From Gemmatimonadota bacterium (GTDB taxonomy: Bacteria; Gemmatimonadota; Gemmatimonadetes; Gemmatimonadales; Gemmatimonadaceae), in assembly GCA_021324775.1 (NCBI GenBank), contig JAJPIM010000007.1, positions 1 through 64,000 of the forward strand: DNA of 64,000 nucleotides. The letters are read 5' to 3'. The notes under the pieces are model-generated. The model did no database searches, was not told the DNA's origin, and saw only the letters and a list, made by a program, of their open reading frames with translations. Positions 35,445 to 46,728 of this stretch are shown here, one piece after another. Made by a program: the position numbers and the translations under genes. The stretch's first letter is position 1, and the number at the start of each line of letters is the position of its first letter.

Positions 35445-37091
35445 GTGACGTACCGGATTCTCGTTACCGACGGGGTCGATGCCGAAGGGGTCTCCGTACT
35501 CGCCGCCGAGCCCGCGCTGGCGGTCGACGAAGTGCCGACGCTGCCGAGCGACGAGCTCCTGGCCCGGATTGGAGCCTACGATGCGCTCGTCGTGCGCAGT
35601 GCGACGCGCGTGTCGTCGGGACTCCTGCGCGCGGCGCCGCGGCTTGCAGTCGTCGGACGAGCCGGCGTCGGCGTCGACAACATCGATGTTGGCCTCGCAA
35701 CCGAGCTCGGGATCGCCGTCATCAACGCACCCGCGGGCAACACCACCGCCGTGGCGGAGCTTTTCTTCGGGTCCGTCCTGAGCCTGCTCCGGCACATCCC
35801 GCGTGCCGATCAATCGTTGCGCGAGGGGCGGTGGGAGAAGTCGGCGTTTCTTGGGAGCGAGCTCAAAGGGCGCGCGCTCGGCGTCGTCGGGCTCGGACGG
35901 ATCGGCGGCGAGATCGCCGTCCGCGCCCACGCCTTCGGGATGACCGTCGTGGGCTACGACCCTTACGTGGGTGACCCGCGCCTGCACGCGCTCCGCGTGC
36001 GGCGTGCCGCGACCCTGGACGACCTCCTAGGCGAGGCCACCGTGCTCACCATCCACACGCCGCCGACCGACGAAACCCAGGCGATGATCGGCGCGCGCGA
36101 GATCGCGCGGCTCGCGCCTGGCTCCATCGTCGTCAACCTGTCGCGCGGTGGCATGGTCGACGAACTGGCGCTCGCCGACGGTCTCCGTCGCGGACACCTC
36201 GCCGGCGCAGTACTCGACGTCTACTCGAAGGAGCCCCTCTCTGCCGATCACCCGCTGCTGTCGATGCCGAATGTCGTGCTCACACCGCACATCGGGGCGT
36301 CCACGGTCGAGGCACAGCGGTCTGTCTCGGTCGAGGTATGCCAGGCCGTGCGAGACGCCCTCCTGAGTGGGGAGCTTTCTCGCTCCATCAACGCCGCGAG
36401 CGTGGTGAATGGAAGCTGGGCTGACGTCCGGCCGGCTCTGCTCCTCACGCGCCAGCTCGCCGCCGTTGGCCGGGCACTGCTCGCCTCACGAGGCGCACGC
36501 GCCATCGACCGGATTGATGTGAGCTCAGGAGACGCGCTCGCCGGAGCGGGAGAGGCGTTGCTGGCGAGCGCCGCACTCGGCGTCCTGGCGCCCGTCGTGG
36601 CCAACGAACGCCTCAATCTCATCAGCGCGCGTGCGCTCAGCACGGCCCGTGGGATCGCGCTCTCGGTCACAGCGGGCGAGGCGTTGGGAGAGGCCGGAAT
36701 AGAGTCCGCGGCCGAGAACCGCGGCGCGACGTATGGTGTCGCGGTGCGACTCACGAGTGGCCGGCACGAAATGACCGTGGCGGGCGTCGCACACCCAGAG
36801 GCCGCGCCACGCATCACGAGGATCGGCGCCTTCCACGTCGATGTGCAGCCCCGCGAAACGCTACTCATCCTCACCAACCGCGACGTCCCCGGCGTCATCG
36901 GCCATGTCGGCATGGCGCTCGGCTCCGCGGGAGTGAACATCGCCGAGTACCATCAGGCACGCCTCGCACAGGGCGGGGAGGCGCTCGCCGCAGTGGCCGT
37001 GGACGGGAGTGTAGAGGACTCCCTGCGCCATGGATTGCTCGCGCTCCCCGACGTCCTCTCGGCGACCGTCATTCCCCTGCCGATTGAGTAA
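35445..37091 (+). CDS. serA: D-3-phosphoglycerate dehydrogenase
   Basis: This 548-residue protein has the long (type I) SerA layout: substrate/nucleotide-binding domains (VVGRAGVGVDNIDVGLA, LGVVGLGRIGGEIAVRAHAF with the NAD Rossmann GxGxxG, and LTPHIGAST with the catalytic His), an intervening allosteric-substrate-binding domain, and a C-terminal ACT domain (LILTNRDVPGVIGHVGMALG), usually the serine-feedback site. It oxidises 3-phosphoglycerate in the first step of serine synthesis. Start GTG 35445 after GAGGAG. It stands alone; no serB or serC is adjacent. Confidence 0.95.
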   Translation: MTYRILVTDGVDAEGVSVLAAEPALAVDEVPTLPSDELLARIGAYDALVVRSATRVSSGLLRAAPRLAVVGRAGVGVDNIDVGLATELGIAVINAPAGNTTAVAELFFGSVLSLLRHIPRADQSLREGRWEKSAFLGSELKGRALGVVGLGRIGGEIAVRAHAFGMTVVGYDPYVGDPRLHALRVRRAATLDDLLGEATVLTIHTPPTDETQAMIGAREIARLAPGSIVVNLSRGGMVDELALADGLRRGHLAGAVLDVYSKEPLSADHPLLSMPNVVLTPHIGASTVEAQRSVSVEVCQAVRDALLSGELSRSINAASVVNGSWADVRPALLLTRQLAAVGRALLASRGARAIDRIDVSSGDALAGAGEALLASAALGVLAPVVANERLNLISARALSTARGIALSVTAGEALGEAGIESAAENRGATYGVAVRLTSGRHEMTVAGVAHPEAAPRITRIGAFHVDVQPRETLLILTNRDVPGVIGHVGMALGSAGVNIAEYHQARLAQGGEALAAVAVDGSVEDSLRHGLLALPDVLSATVIPLPIE

Positions 37092-37205
37092 CGCCGACAG
37101 CGGTGGTGTGGCCTGAGGAGCGCTATGTACGGTTGATCCGGACTGCCCCTCCTGCGGTTCCGCAGGGAGACTCGGCCGCCGCCGATGCGCGGCGATGGGT
37201 CCGCA

Positions 37206-37850
37206 TCAGCGCACCTCTGGGCCACCCGTCCGGTCGTCGGGCACGAAGCGATGGCGGGCTGGCATACGCACAAGCGGCAGCGTCCGTGCACTGAGCACCG
37301 CAGTGGACGGAACGATGCCGTTCCGGGCGAGGATGAATGCGGCGACGGCGTACACCTCGTGCGGGCTGAGCGAACCGGGCGAGCCGAACGGCATCGCGCG
37401 ATGGATGTAGTCGTAGAGCGTCGTCGCGTAAGGCCAGTAGTTACCGACCGTGGGAACCGCGGTCGTGTCGGTGGCGAACGGGAATGCGTCGTCCGGCATG
37501 CGTCCCACGAGTGTGGGCGCGGGTGCGACGGCGCCATGCGCTCCATCCGCGCCATGGCACGCGGCGCATCGCGCGGTGTAGATCGCGGCGCCCTCGGTCG
37601 CCGTGCCGCTGTCGGGCGGCAGGCCACGGCCGTCGGCGCGGACATCCGTGTCCCACGCCCGGATCTCATCGACCGTCGCGATGCGACCGAAGCCGAACCG
37701 CGCGGGCGCAGCCGCGGCGGACTGGCGCACCGGCGACACCTGACGGCACGCGATCGCAACGGTGAGCGCGACCGCCAGGCCACCGCTGAGCCGCGCCAGA
37801 CGGCCGTCGCCGATGCGGAAGCCGCACCCGCGCTCAGACGCGGGCGGCAA
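37206..37850 (-). CDS. Cytochrome c subunit of a sulfite dehydrogenase (SoxD-like)
   Basis: A 214-residue exported mono-haem cytochrome. The haem site is RCAACHGADG, and the sixth ligand is probably Met in HRAMPFGSPGSLS. The N-terminus (LAVALTVAIACRQ) has a lipobox-like Cys, so it is likely a lipoprotein. WDTDVRADGRGLPPDSG is the SoxD-type lead-in. Start TTG 37850, inside the end of the upstream SoxC-like gene (17-base overlap), which ties the two in expression. It should take electrons from the Mo subunit to the respiratory chain. Confidence 0.88.
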   Translation of the reverse strand: MPPASERGCGFRIGDGRLARLSGGLAVALTVAIACRQVSPVRQSAAAAPARFGFGRIATVDEIRAWDTDVRADGRGLPPDSGTATEGAAIYTARCAACHGADGAHGAVAPAPTLVGRMPDDAFPFATDTTAVPTVGNYWPYATTLYDYIHRAMPFGSPGSLSPHEVYAVAAFILARNGIVPSTAVLSARTLPLVRMPARHRFVPDDRTGGPEVR

Positions 37851-39108
37851 AAGTCACGCGGCCTGCGGCATCGACGTCCCAGCCGCGGATGTTGTTGAGA
37901 TGGTAGTTCGTCCCCGGCCCGCGAACGGACCGCAGCGTGGCGAGCGTCGGTTGGACGTATCCGGTCTCGTCCGTCGCGCGACTCATGAGTGTGGCTGGTT
38001 GTCCCTGCCACTGCCACACGTAGCGGAACCGGGTATGGGCCATGGGGAGCACCGGCTGCTGAAGGGTGGCGGGCGCCCACGTGGCACCACCGTCGGCACT
38101 GACATCGACCCCGGTGATGCGCCCACGCCCGGACCACGCGATGCCGCGGACTTCACACCAGCCACGACCGGGTAGCACCGTCGGGTACGCGGGGAATGTG
38201 ATGATCGACTTGGCGTCCATCACGAAGCTGAATTGGCGAGCCTCATCGCCTCGAAGCGCATCTGTGTAGCGCGCCGTCTCTTCGCGCGTCATGAACGGCT
38301 CGTCGCCGGCCTTGATGCGGCGCAGCCATTTCACGTTCATATTGCCCTCCCATCCCGGAAGCACGAGCCTGACGGGAAAGCCTTGCTCGGGACGCAGCGG
38401 CTCACCATTCTGTGCATACGCAACCAGCGCATCGTCGAGCGCCTTGGCGACCGGGACGCTGCGGGTGAGGAGGGCCGCGTCACCACCCTCGGCCAGCAAC
38501 CAACGCGCAGACTTCTGGATCCCGGCTTCGGCCAGCAACGTCGCGAGTGCCACACCCGTCCACTCGCTCGTGCTGGTCAATCCGTCGATCTGCTGCGGTG
38601 TCGTCTGCGGCGACATCGCGCGATACCCTTTCCGCCCGTTCCCCGAGCATTCGAGGAAGCAGATGCGCGAGCGGGCTGGGAATCGCCGCAGGTCGGCCAG
38701 CGTGAAGATGACAGGCCGGTCCACAAGGCCGTGGATAAGGAGGCGATAGCCAACTGGGTCGATCGCCGGGACGCCGGCGTGGTGCCGCTCGAAGTGCAGG
38801 TCGGCCGGTGTGATCGTGCCGTCGAGATCCTGGAGTGGCGTATACGACTCACCGACGACGGCACCGACGGGGGCTCGCGCGAGATGGACGGACGGTGCAC
38901 GCGTCCCGACGGCCGACGTCGGAAGCCCCGGCGCCGCGGGCGACTGTGGCGCCGGTGAGCCTTGCACTGGATTGGCGGGCATCTGCGCCGCCAATGAGCG
39001 GGCGAAGGCCGCCGTCGCCGCACCGAGTGCCCCGGCGAGCAGCGTCCGTCGGGTGACCGGGACGTCCGGCCCGGGATCGGTTGCCGCTTCGGGGCCCTCG
39101 TCAGCCAT
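37834..39108 (-). CDS. Molybdopterin sulfite dehydrogenase (SoxC-like)
   Basis: A 424-residue Tat-exported enzyme: TRRTLLAGALGAATAAFARS carries the twin arginines. The Mo-ligand Cys is in RICFLECSGNGRKG, and the dimerisation domain follows with GRGWCEVRGIAWSGRGRITG and DVSADGGATWAPA. This is the sulfite-oxidase fold in its SoxC form, oxidising sulfite or Sox-bound sulfur in the periplasm with a cytochrome c partner. That partner is encoded next door. No other sox genes are in the window, so the pair may be a stand-alone sulfite detoxifier. Confidence 0.92.
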   Translation of the reverse strand: MADEGPEAATDPGPDVPVTRRTLLAGALGAATAAFARSLAAQMPANPVQGSPAPQSPAAPGLPTSAVGTRAPSVHLARAPVGAVVGESYTPLQDLDGTITPADLHFERHHAGVPAIDPVGYRLLIHGLVDRPVIFTLADLRRFPARSRICFLECSGNGRKGYRAMSPQTTPQQIDGLTSTSEWTGVALATLLAEAGIQKSARWLLAEGGDAALLTRSVPVAKALDDALVAYAQNGEPLRPEQGFPVRLVLPGWEGNMNVKWLRRIKAGDEPFMTREETARYTDALRGDEARQFSFVMDAKSIITFPAYPTVLPGRGWCEVRGIAWSGRGRITGVDVSADGGATWAPATLQQPVLPMAHTRFRYVWQWQGQPATLMSRATDETGYVQPTLATLRSVRGPGTNYHLNNIRGWDVDAAGRVTFAARV

Positions 39109-39332
39109 AGAATAGATGCGGGCGCGGCTCTACCGCGTGGCTCGGCGCATCGAGGGCGCCATCGCTGCGGCAGGGTGTGGGCGCGAAGATCGCACCGACA
39201 CGCACGGCACGCAAGCACGGTCAACCGGCGGGCGATCCCGAGACCTCCTTACCGGCCGGTGTTGGGGTGTCCGCCGCCTATCGCGCTTCGAGTCGGCTGT
39301 GTGGGTGCGTAGAGGGGTCGGTCAGTCAGGCG

Positions 39333-39764
39333 TCACCGGGATGGATGCGGTGACTCCTGTTTTGCTGACAGCCATGCCGCCGCAGTCAGACAGATTGTAA
39401 TTGCGATTGAGAAGACGATGGGAATGAGAAAAAAGAACTTCCAGCTCAAAGCCGTGATGGCGCCAAAACAAACGGCGAACGTCCACGCAGTCCCGCGCAT
39501 GAGCGCCAACGACTCCTTCCGAAGACCGCCCAGTTGCCACGCCAGTACCGCCGCGAGGAGAACAAACACGGTGACAAAGAGTCCGAACCCAACGTAAAAA
39601 TCCCAAACCGTCCGGCTAGACCCCATAATGGCAAAGTGAGTTGACCGCATGGCACTAAGATCCACTCCCCACGCGGGATCGGACCAGGGAAAACCAGATG
39701 TGTGTCCGGCGTCAAAAAGGACCAGAAGAACAGCAGCGATGCGATAAAACAGACGTGCTTGCAT
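39333..39764 (-). CDS. LIC_13387-like small membrane protein
   Basis: A 143-residue protein, MQARLFYRIAAVLLVLFDAG, with four membrane segments (including GFGLFVTVFVLLAAVLAWQL and WKFFFLIPIVFSIAITICL). GHTSGFPWSDP and MGSSRTVWDFYVGFG are blocks I associate with the LIC_13387 family. Function unknown. Start 39764 preferred over 39794. Confidence 0.7.
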   Translation of the reverse strand: MQARLFYRIAAVLLVLFDAGHTSGFPWSDPAWGVDLSAMRSTHFAIMGSSRTVWDFYVGFGLFVTVFVLLAAVLAWQLGGLRKESLALMRGTAWTFAVCFGAITALSWKFFFLIPIVFSIAITICLTAAAWLSAKQESPHPSR

Positions 39765-39863
39765 GTGTTGCCTCCAGAGATCACGGCAGCGCACATCACG
39801 CTCCTGCGGCCCAGTGTCAAACTATACTAGTACCGGCCGGCTTTGTGCCTAACGGGAACGCGA

Positions 39864-40394
39864 TTACGTCGATCCGGCCACCCTCGGCTGCGTGGTCCGG
39901 CTGCGTTCCCAAGCCTGCATCAGGAGCGCAACCAGCGCCGAGAGGATCGATCCGAACACCGATAGTCGCAGCAAGTTGGCCAGTGCGATTCTCGACGCCG
40001 ACAGATCCGCCCGGACCGCCTCAAACGACTGAACCGGAAGGTGCCGTGCCACCTGCATGCCGACAAATGCGCGCGCCATGTCGTCGAGAAAGTGCGGATA
40101 GACGAACGTGATGAATATGAGGTTGTATGCCGCGTAGATAACACCCGTGCCAACGCTGGCGGCGATCCCGGCTCGGACCATGTCGAGCCACCGCGGCCGT
40201 TTCCCGTCGGCACGGACTCGCGCCGCACTTCGGCGGCATGCCCAGATGATGCAGCTCAGGAGGACAAACAAGCTGACCAACATGCTCCACGGGGCGAAGT
40301 AGACACCCGTCACATACATCAGAATCCCAGCCGCGACTTGTACCACGCCGGCAACCGCGCCGACTGTGAGCATCTCCTTGACTTGGCGTGTCAT
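39864..40394 (-). CDS. DUF4199 domain membrane protein
   Basis: A 176-residue protein from MTRQVKEMLTVGAVAGVVQV with four membrane spans: the first at 10-30, then SMLVSLFVLLSCIIWACR, GTGVIYAAYNLIFITFVYPH, and LSVFGSILSALVALLMQAW. DUF4199 proteins are uncharacterised inner-membrane proteins. The long ORF extension upstream lacks coding character and runs into the divergent kinase gene. Confidence 0.75.
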   Translation of the reverse strand: MTRQVKEMLTVGAVAGVVQVAAGILMYVTGVYFAPWSMLVSLFVLLSCIIWACRRSAARVRADGKRPRWLDMVRAGIAASVGTGVIYAAYNLIFITFVYPHFLDDMARAFVGMQVARHLPVQSFEAVRADLSASRIALANLLRLSVFGSILSALVALLMQAWERSRTTQPRVAGST

Positions 40395-40701
40395 GTTCCT
40401 CGCGAGTTCAAGCTCATCCGTACGAAGCCGATTCGCTTCGGCACGAGCGACATTGTTCGCGGGGTGCGACGCCCGCGCAAGCAAATTGGCGCGAAAGGGG
40501 CTCCGGGTGGCGCGAATGCGCCGCGCAGCGCCTTGCGCGTGGTCTCGGGCTCGCGGTGGAGACGCTCGCGAGCCACCTCCGCAACGGGCGGTTGAGGGAC
40601 CGAAGCATGACGGCGACTGCCGGCGCCGGCGCTGCGATCGATCGCCGCCTATACGGGCGGCTTGACGATTCCCACGGCCGCAACAATCATCCTCACCCGC
40701 C
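40395..40701. other. Divergent intergenic region (DUF4199 / histidine kinase)
   Basis: Promoter region for two divergent genes; I see no gene and no convincing -10/-35 pair or LytTR direct repeat in it. Confidence 0.4.
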
Positions 40702-41871
40702 ATGACAGCCCGATTGGATCGGCCGACGCACGTGCGGCCCACGATGGCCGCTCGCGATGCGCGACGCTTTGCCGCAGCCGTCCTTGCCAGCGTGGCGAGC
40801 TTGACGCTGTTGTTCACCTTCCAGGACATGATGCGAGGCGGCTTCACAACCGGCCATGGCGAATGGCTGCGCGCCTTGACACTCTACGGAATCGATTGGG
40901 GGACCTGGGGCGTCCTCGCGGCCGGGATCGGTCTTGTCCTGCAGTTCCAATCACCGAGCAGACAGCAGCACGTCGCGATCCGCGCGGCCGGTTGGGGTGC
41001 GATCGGACTGACGTGCGCCATCGCACACAGCGTCGTCACGGGATCGATTCTCCGCCGGCTCGGCCTCTTGAACGAGATCGTGCCCGCCGAGGTGCTGGCG
41101 AGCGGCGGCCGGTTTCTCCTCGCCTGGAGCATGGTGTCGCTGGGTTACAACCTCATCGTCTTCGCGCTCATCGTTGGTGCGTTGTACGCAGCCCGTTACT
41201 ACGGCGATTTGCGGACGAAGCGGCTGCGCGAAGTGGATCTCGAGGGGCGCCTCGCCCGGTCGGAGCTGAACGTGCTCCGCATGCAGTTGCAGCCGCACTT
41301 TCTGTTCAACGCCTTGAACACGATCTCTTCGCTCGTCGCAACCGACGGCGTGGCAGCACAACGCGTCATCGCGGCGCTCGGCGACATCCTGCGCGTGTCG
41401 ATCGACCACACGGCCCACCAGGAAGTCCGCCTGCGGGACGAGCTGTCGTTTGTCCTCCGATACGTCGAGATCCAGCAGGCCCGGTTCCGCGACCGGCTCC
41501 ACGTCGAGGTCGATGTCGCGCCGAATGCGCTCGACGGGTTCGTGCCCAGCCTCGTCCTCCAACCGCTCGTTGAAAATGCCATTCGGCACGGTGTCGAGCG
41601 ATCAGGGGCCCGCGGCTCGGTCTGGATCCACGCGGCTTGCGCGAACGGAGATCTCGTCCTGTCGGTACGTGACGACGGCCAGGTGGCGATTGGCGGCGAC
41701 GGGGCGTCCCAGGATGGCTCGGCTGGGATCGGGCTCTCCAACATCCAGCGGCGGATGTTTCAGTTGTATGGAGAGGCGCAGCAGTTCCGCGCGGGAAGGA
41801 CCGACGGCGGAGGATTCGAGGTTCGGCTGCTCATGCCGTTTCGAACCACCGCGAGCGGAGGGGCATCATGA
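40702..41871 (+). CDS. LytS-type sensor histidine kinase
   Basis: A 389-residue membrane kinase. Four N-terminal membrane spans (about 25-165) are followed by a coiled linker and the His_kinase domain with LRMQLQPHFLFNALNTISSL (phospho-acceptor His about 197). The ATPase domain has PLVENAIRHGVERSG (N box) and SAGIGLSNIQRRM (G box). It should sense a membrane or envelope signal and phosphorylate the LytTR regulator encoded downstream; the two genes overlap by ATGA (41868-41871). Confidence 0.93.
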   Translation: MTARLDRPTHVRPTMAARDARRFAAAVLASVASLTLLFTFQDMMRGGFTTGHGEWLRALTLYGIDWGTWGVLAAGIGLVLQFQSPSRQQHVAIRAAGWGAIGLTCAIAHSVVTGSILRRLGLLNEIVPAEVLASGGRFLLAWSMVSLGYNLIVFALIVGALYAARYYGDLRTKRLREVDLEGRLARSELNVLRMQLQPHFLFNALNTISSLVATDGVAAQRVIAALGDILRVSIDHTAHQEVRLRDELSFVLRYVEIQQARFRDRLHVEVDVAPNALDGFVPSLVLQPLVENAIRHGVERSGARGSVWIHAACANGDLVLSVRDDGQVAIGGDGASQDGSAGIGLSNIQRRMFQLYGEAQQFRAGRTDGGGFEVRLLMPFRTTASGGAS

Positions 41872-42632
41872 CGACGCGCATCGTGGTGGTCGACGACGAG
41901 GAACCAGCGAGAGAATTGTTGCGGTCCATGATCGGCGAATGGCCGGATGCGACGATCGTCGGTGAGGCGCCGGACGGCCCGACCGCGCTTCGGCTCATTC
42001 GAGAGACGTCGCCGGATCTGGTCTTTCTCGACATTCAGCTTCCTGGCGAGTCGGGACTCGATGTAGCAATCCAGGTCGCTGACGAGCCACATCCGCCGCT
42101 CATCGTCTTCGTCACCGCGTACGATCGGTACGCGGTCCGAGCGTTTGAGCTGAACGCCTGCGACTATCTACTCAAGCCGCTCGACGCTGGCCGGCTGAAA
42201 GCGACGATGGAACGGATCTCCCAGCGCCGGCCGGATGCGATCATCGCGGCAGTCGCTGCGATCCGGGCTCTGGTCGAGGGTGCGCAGCCCGCGGCCGATG
42301 CGCGACTCGTCTTCAAGGTCGACGGCCGTCACGTGTTCGTCGTTCCGAACGAGGTCGAATGGATTGAAGCGATCGGCAAAGAGATGCACGTGTACACCAA
42401 TGCGGGCGTGCTCCGGGTCCGAGAATCGATGAGCAGTCTGGAGGGCCGCCTCAGCCCCGCGACGTTCATCCGTGTCCACCGCGCGGCGATCGTGAACCGC
42501 AACCACGTGCGGGAGGTTCAGTCCTGGTTCAGGGGAGATTTCGCCATCATGCTCAAGAGCGGCACACGGGTGCTCAGTGGAAGAACGCACCGCAGCGCTG
42601 TAGAGCGGTTGCTCGATCGCCGCCCAGCGTGA
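41868..42632 (+). CDS. LytTR-family response regulator
   Basis: A 254-residue regulator. The receiver domain starts RIVVVDDEEPARELL, with phospho-Asp in DLVFLDIQLPGESG (about 58) and the Lys in YLLKPLDAG. A C-terminal LytTR DNA-binding domain (DGRHVFVVPNEVEWIEAIGK, then FIRVHRAAIVNRNHVREVQ) follows. Partner of the LytS-type kinase by gene overlap. Targets cannot be told; LytTR proteins bind paired direct repeats. Confidence 0.95.
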   Translation: MTTRIVVVDDEEPARELLRSMIGEWPDATIVGEAPDGPTALRLIRETSPDLVFLDIQLPGESGLDVAIQVADEPHPPLIVFVTAYDRYAVRAFELNACDYLLKPLDAGRLKATMERISQRRPDAIIAAVAAIRALVEGAQPAADARLVFKVDGRHVFVVPNEVEWIEAIGKEMHVYTNAGVLRVRESMSSLEGRLSPATFIRVHRAAIVNRNHVREVQSWFRGDFAIMLKSGTRVLSGRTHRSAVERLLDRRPA

Positions 42633-42659
42633 AAGGACCGCGCGATCGCTTCGGACGTC

Positions 42660-43172
42660 TCATTTGCTGATGGGAGTGCATCCTGTCTTGCGGATGGTTC
42701 CGGCAAGGCTGAAGATCTTCCAGCCATCCGGTCCCTTGCGAAACAGAAAGGCGTCGATGCCGCAGTGGTCGATCTTGGTCTGGCCGCCTTCCGTGTAGGT
42801 GTAGTACGACCATAACGACGCCATGGGGCCGTCGATGTCTACCTTGGGCTTCTGCATGCGTTCATCCCCGCCCGGCCCGGTGCCCTTGCCGACGCTATTG
42901 ATGAATTGGCCCACCGTGATTTGAACCTGAATGCCGGTCGGGCCGCCAGGGATCACAACCATCGTCGACGGCAGGGCAGTGGACCGCATCAAGGCGGTAT
43001 CGCGGGCCCGCATGCCGTCGAAGAAATGGGTCGCCACCGCAATCACGGCTTGCTCGTCGGACTGCGCGAGAGCTGGTGCGGCAGTGAATCCGCTCGTGGC
43101 TATCAGCGTGAGCGCGATGACCGCTGCTGAGCGGCCGACACCCGCAGCGATGAGACGTCGCACGGGATGCAC
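42660..43172 (-). CDS. Exported NTF2-like (SnoaL/SgcJ) protein
   Basis: A 170-residue protein with signal peptide (VIALTLIATSGFTAAPALAQ) and an NTF2-like alpha+beta cone: EQAVIAVATHFFDGMRARDT, GPMASLWSYYTYTEGGQTKI and HCGIDAFLFRKGPDGWKIFS, ending RKTGC. Substrate unknown; many members are unclassified hydrolases or binding proteins. A broken second copy lies at 35049-35401. It converges with the response regulator gene. Confidence 0.85.
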   Translation of the reverse strand: MHPVRRLIAAGVGRSAAVIALTLIATSGFTAAPALAQSDEQAVIAVATHFFDGMRARDTALMRSTALPSTMVVIPGGPTGIQVQITVGQFINSVGKGTGPGGDERMQKPKVDIDGPMASLWSYYTYTEGGQTKIDHCGIDAFLFRKGPDGWKIFSLAGTIRKTGCTPISK

Positions 43173-43541
43173 CGCGACGCAGGAAGGATTGCAGGCCGGT
43201 TGGCATCGTTTGAAGCGGTGACCTCACGTGGAAGTGAACGGCGCCGGAAGCGAGTCAGACTACGAGTCGCGCTATAATTGACACGCTCTTCCCGTCTTCG
43301 TCCATGAGCACACTTCATCTGCCGCCGTAGGCGCGTGGCGCAGCAGTGCCATTCTGTGGGTCTGTGCTGGTTGCTCCGCGTATTCGGAGCCCTTACTACT
43401 ATATGATGGCGGGGATTCTGCGATGGCCCGGCCAGCGAGAGTCTCGAGCACTGGGACCTACCCGGTCCCTGATCATAGCCCGCGAACCGACGCGCTAACG
43501 CGGACGCTGCGCTCACCGCGGTACCGATACTCAACCGTCCC
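43173..43541. other. Divergent intergenic region, nothing specific seen
   Basis: 369 bases between the NTF2-like gene and the hydrolase. It is AT-richer around 43270-43280 and 43395-43410 (CGCTATAATTGAC, ACTATATGATGG), which may hold promoter elements, but I cannot define a pair. Confidence 0.35.
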
Positions 43542-44396
43542 GTGGAACACCCGACTCGCTATCGCACGATACAGATCGATGGTCTCTCGATCTTCTACCG
43601 AGAGGCCGGCCCCGCCGACGCGCCGACGCTGCTCCTGCTGCACGGGCTGCCGTCGTCCTCCCGGATGTTCGAGCCGCTCTTCACGCGGCTCTCGGACCGA
43701 TATCACCTCATCGCACCCGACTACCCGGGCTTCGGACATAGCGACTGGCCGAGCCCCAAACAATTCGCGTATACGTTCGATCACTTGGCCGAGGTCATGC
43801 AGCACTTCACCGAGGCGCTCGGCCTCTCACGCTGCACGCTGTACATGCAGGACTACGGTGGCCCCGTAGGCTTTCGCATGGCCCTTGCCCATCGGGAACG
43901 GATCGACGCACTCATCGTCCAGGACGCCGTCGCGCACAACGAAGGACTCGGCGCGAATTGGAAAACACGGCGGGCGTTCTGGGCCGATCGCGCTGCCAAC
44001 GAAGCCGCGCTCCGCACCAACCTCCTTTCGCTGGCCACAACGAGGACGCGCCACGTCGGGAACGATCCCAACGTCGAGCGCTATGACCCGGACCTCTGGA
44101 CGGATGAATTCGCGTTTCTCAGCCAGCCCGGACAGGCCGACATCCAGACCGACCTATTCTACGATTACCGCACTAACGTCGATGCCTACCCCAAATGGCA
44201 GGCCTGGATGCGCCAGACCCAGCCCCGGCTCCTCGTCATCTGGGGGAAATACGAACTGTCGTTCGACCCATCAGAACCGGAAGCCTATCGCCGCGACGTG
44301 CCCACCGCCCAAGTCCATATCGTCGATGGGGGCCACTTCGCACTCGATACCGCAGCAGATCACATCGCGGAGCTCGTCCGGGCCTTCATGAAGTAG
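43542..44396 (+). CDS. Alpha/beta hydrolase, haloalkane dehalogenase/epoxide hydrolase-like
   Basis: A 284-residue soluble hydrolase. LLLLHGLPSSSRMFEPL gives the oxyanion HG motif; the nucleophile elbow is MQDYGGPVG, with Asp instead of Ser, which points to dehalogenase or epoxide-hydrolase chemistry. WGKYELSFDP holds a possible acid and VDGGHFALDT the catalytic His. Start GTG 43542. Substrate unknown; the family is common in soil bacteria. Confidence 0.9.
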   Translation: MEHPTRYRTIQIDGLSIFYREAGPADAPTLLLLHGLPSSSRMFEPLFTRLSDRYHLIAPDYPGFGHSDWPSPKQFAYTFDHLAEVMQHFTEALGLSRCTLYMQDYGGPVGFRMALAHRERIDALIVQDAVAHNEGLGANWKTRRAFWADRAANEAALRTNLLSLATTRTRHVGNDPNVERYDPDLWTDEFAFLSQPGQADIQTDLFYDYRTNVDAYPKWQAWMRQTQPRLLVIWGKYELSFDPSEPEAYRRDVPTAQVHIVDGGHFALDTAADHIAELVRAFMK

Positions 44397-44462
44397 CGGC
44401 GGCGCTGCTGGCACCCCTCTCTCCCGCTATCAGGCGCGACGGGCGAACGCGCAAGAAACAAT

Positions 44463-46482
<2,020 letters not shown>

Positions 46483-46505
46483 GACGGGTGTCGAAAAGCG
46501 ACCAC

Positions 46506-46528
46506 AATACGCACTATTTGTGCGTATT
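46506..46528. promoter_or_regulatory. Perfect inverted repeat downstream of the aldo/keto reductase
   Basis: AATACGCAC (46506-46514) and GTGCGTATT (46520-46528) with a TATTT loop. There is no T-tract, so it is more like an operator than a terminator. The 246-base gap holds no convincing gene. Confidence 0.4.
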
Positions 46529-46728
46529 ACGGCAAGCATGGGAAATTTGGGAGTACGGCCATTAGTTGCTGTTCTCTATCGTTATACGTATATGATGATG
46601 GCAAACCTCGAGGCGACGAGGGATCCGAAGCTACCCGCGTTTCGTTGTCGGCAGAACATCGCGCTCCTTGACCGGTCGCTTCATACAGAACAGTGTGAAG
46701 CGTCCCTTGGAGCCTCGGCGGGTCGCCC

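Noticed and set aside
36953-38137. 394-codon minus-strand ORF
   Set aside because: Out-of-frame shadow over serA, the cytochrome and the SoxC-like gene; Arg/Ser-rich, no motifs.
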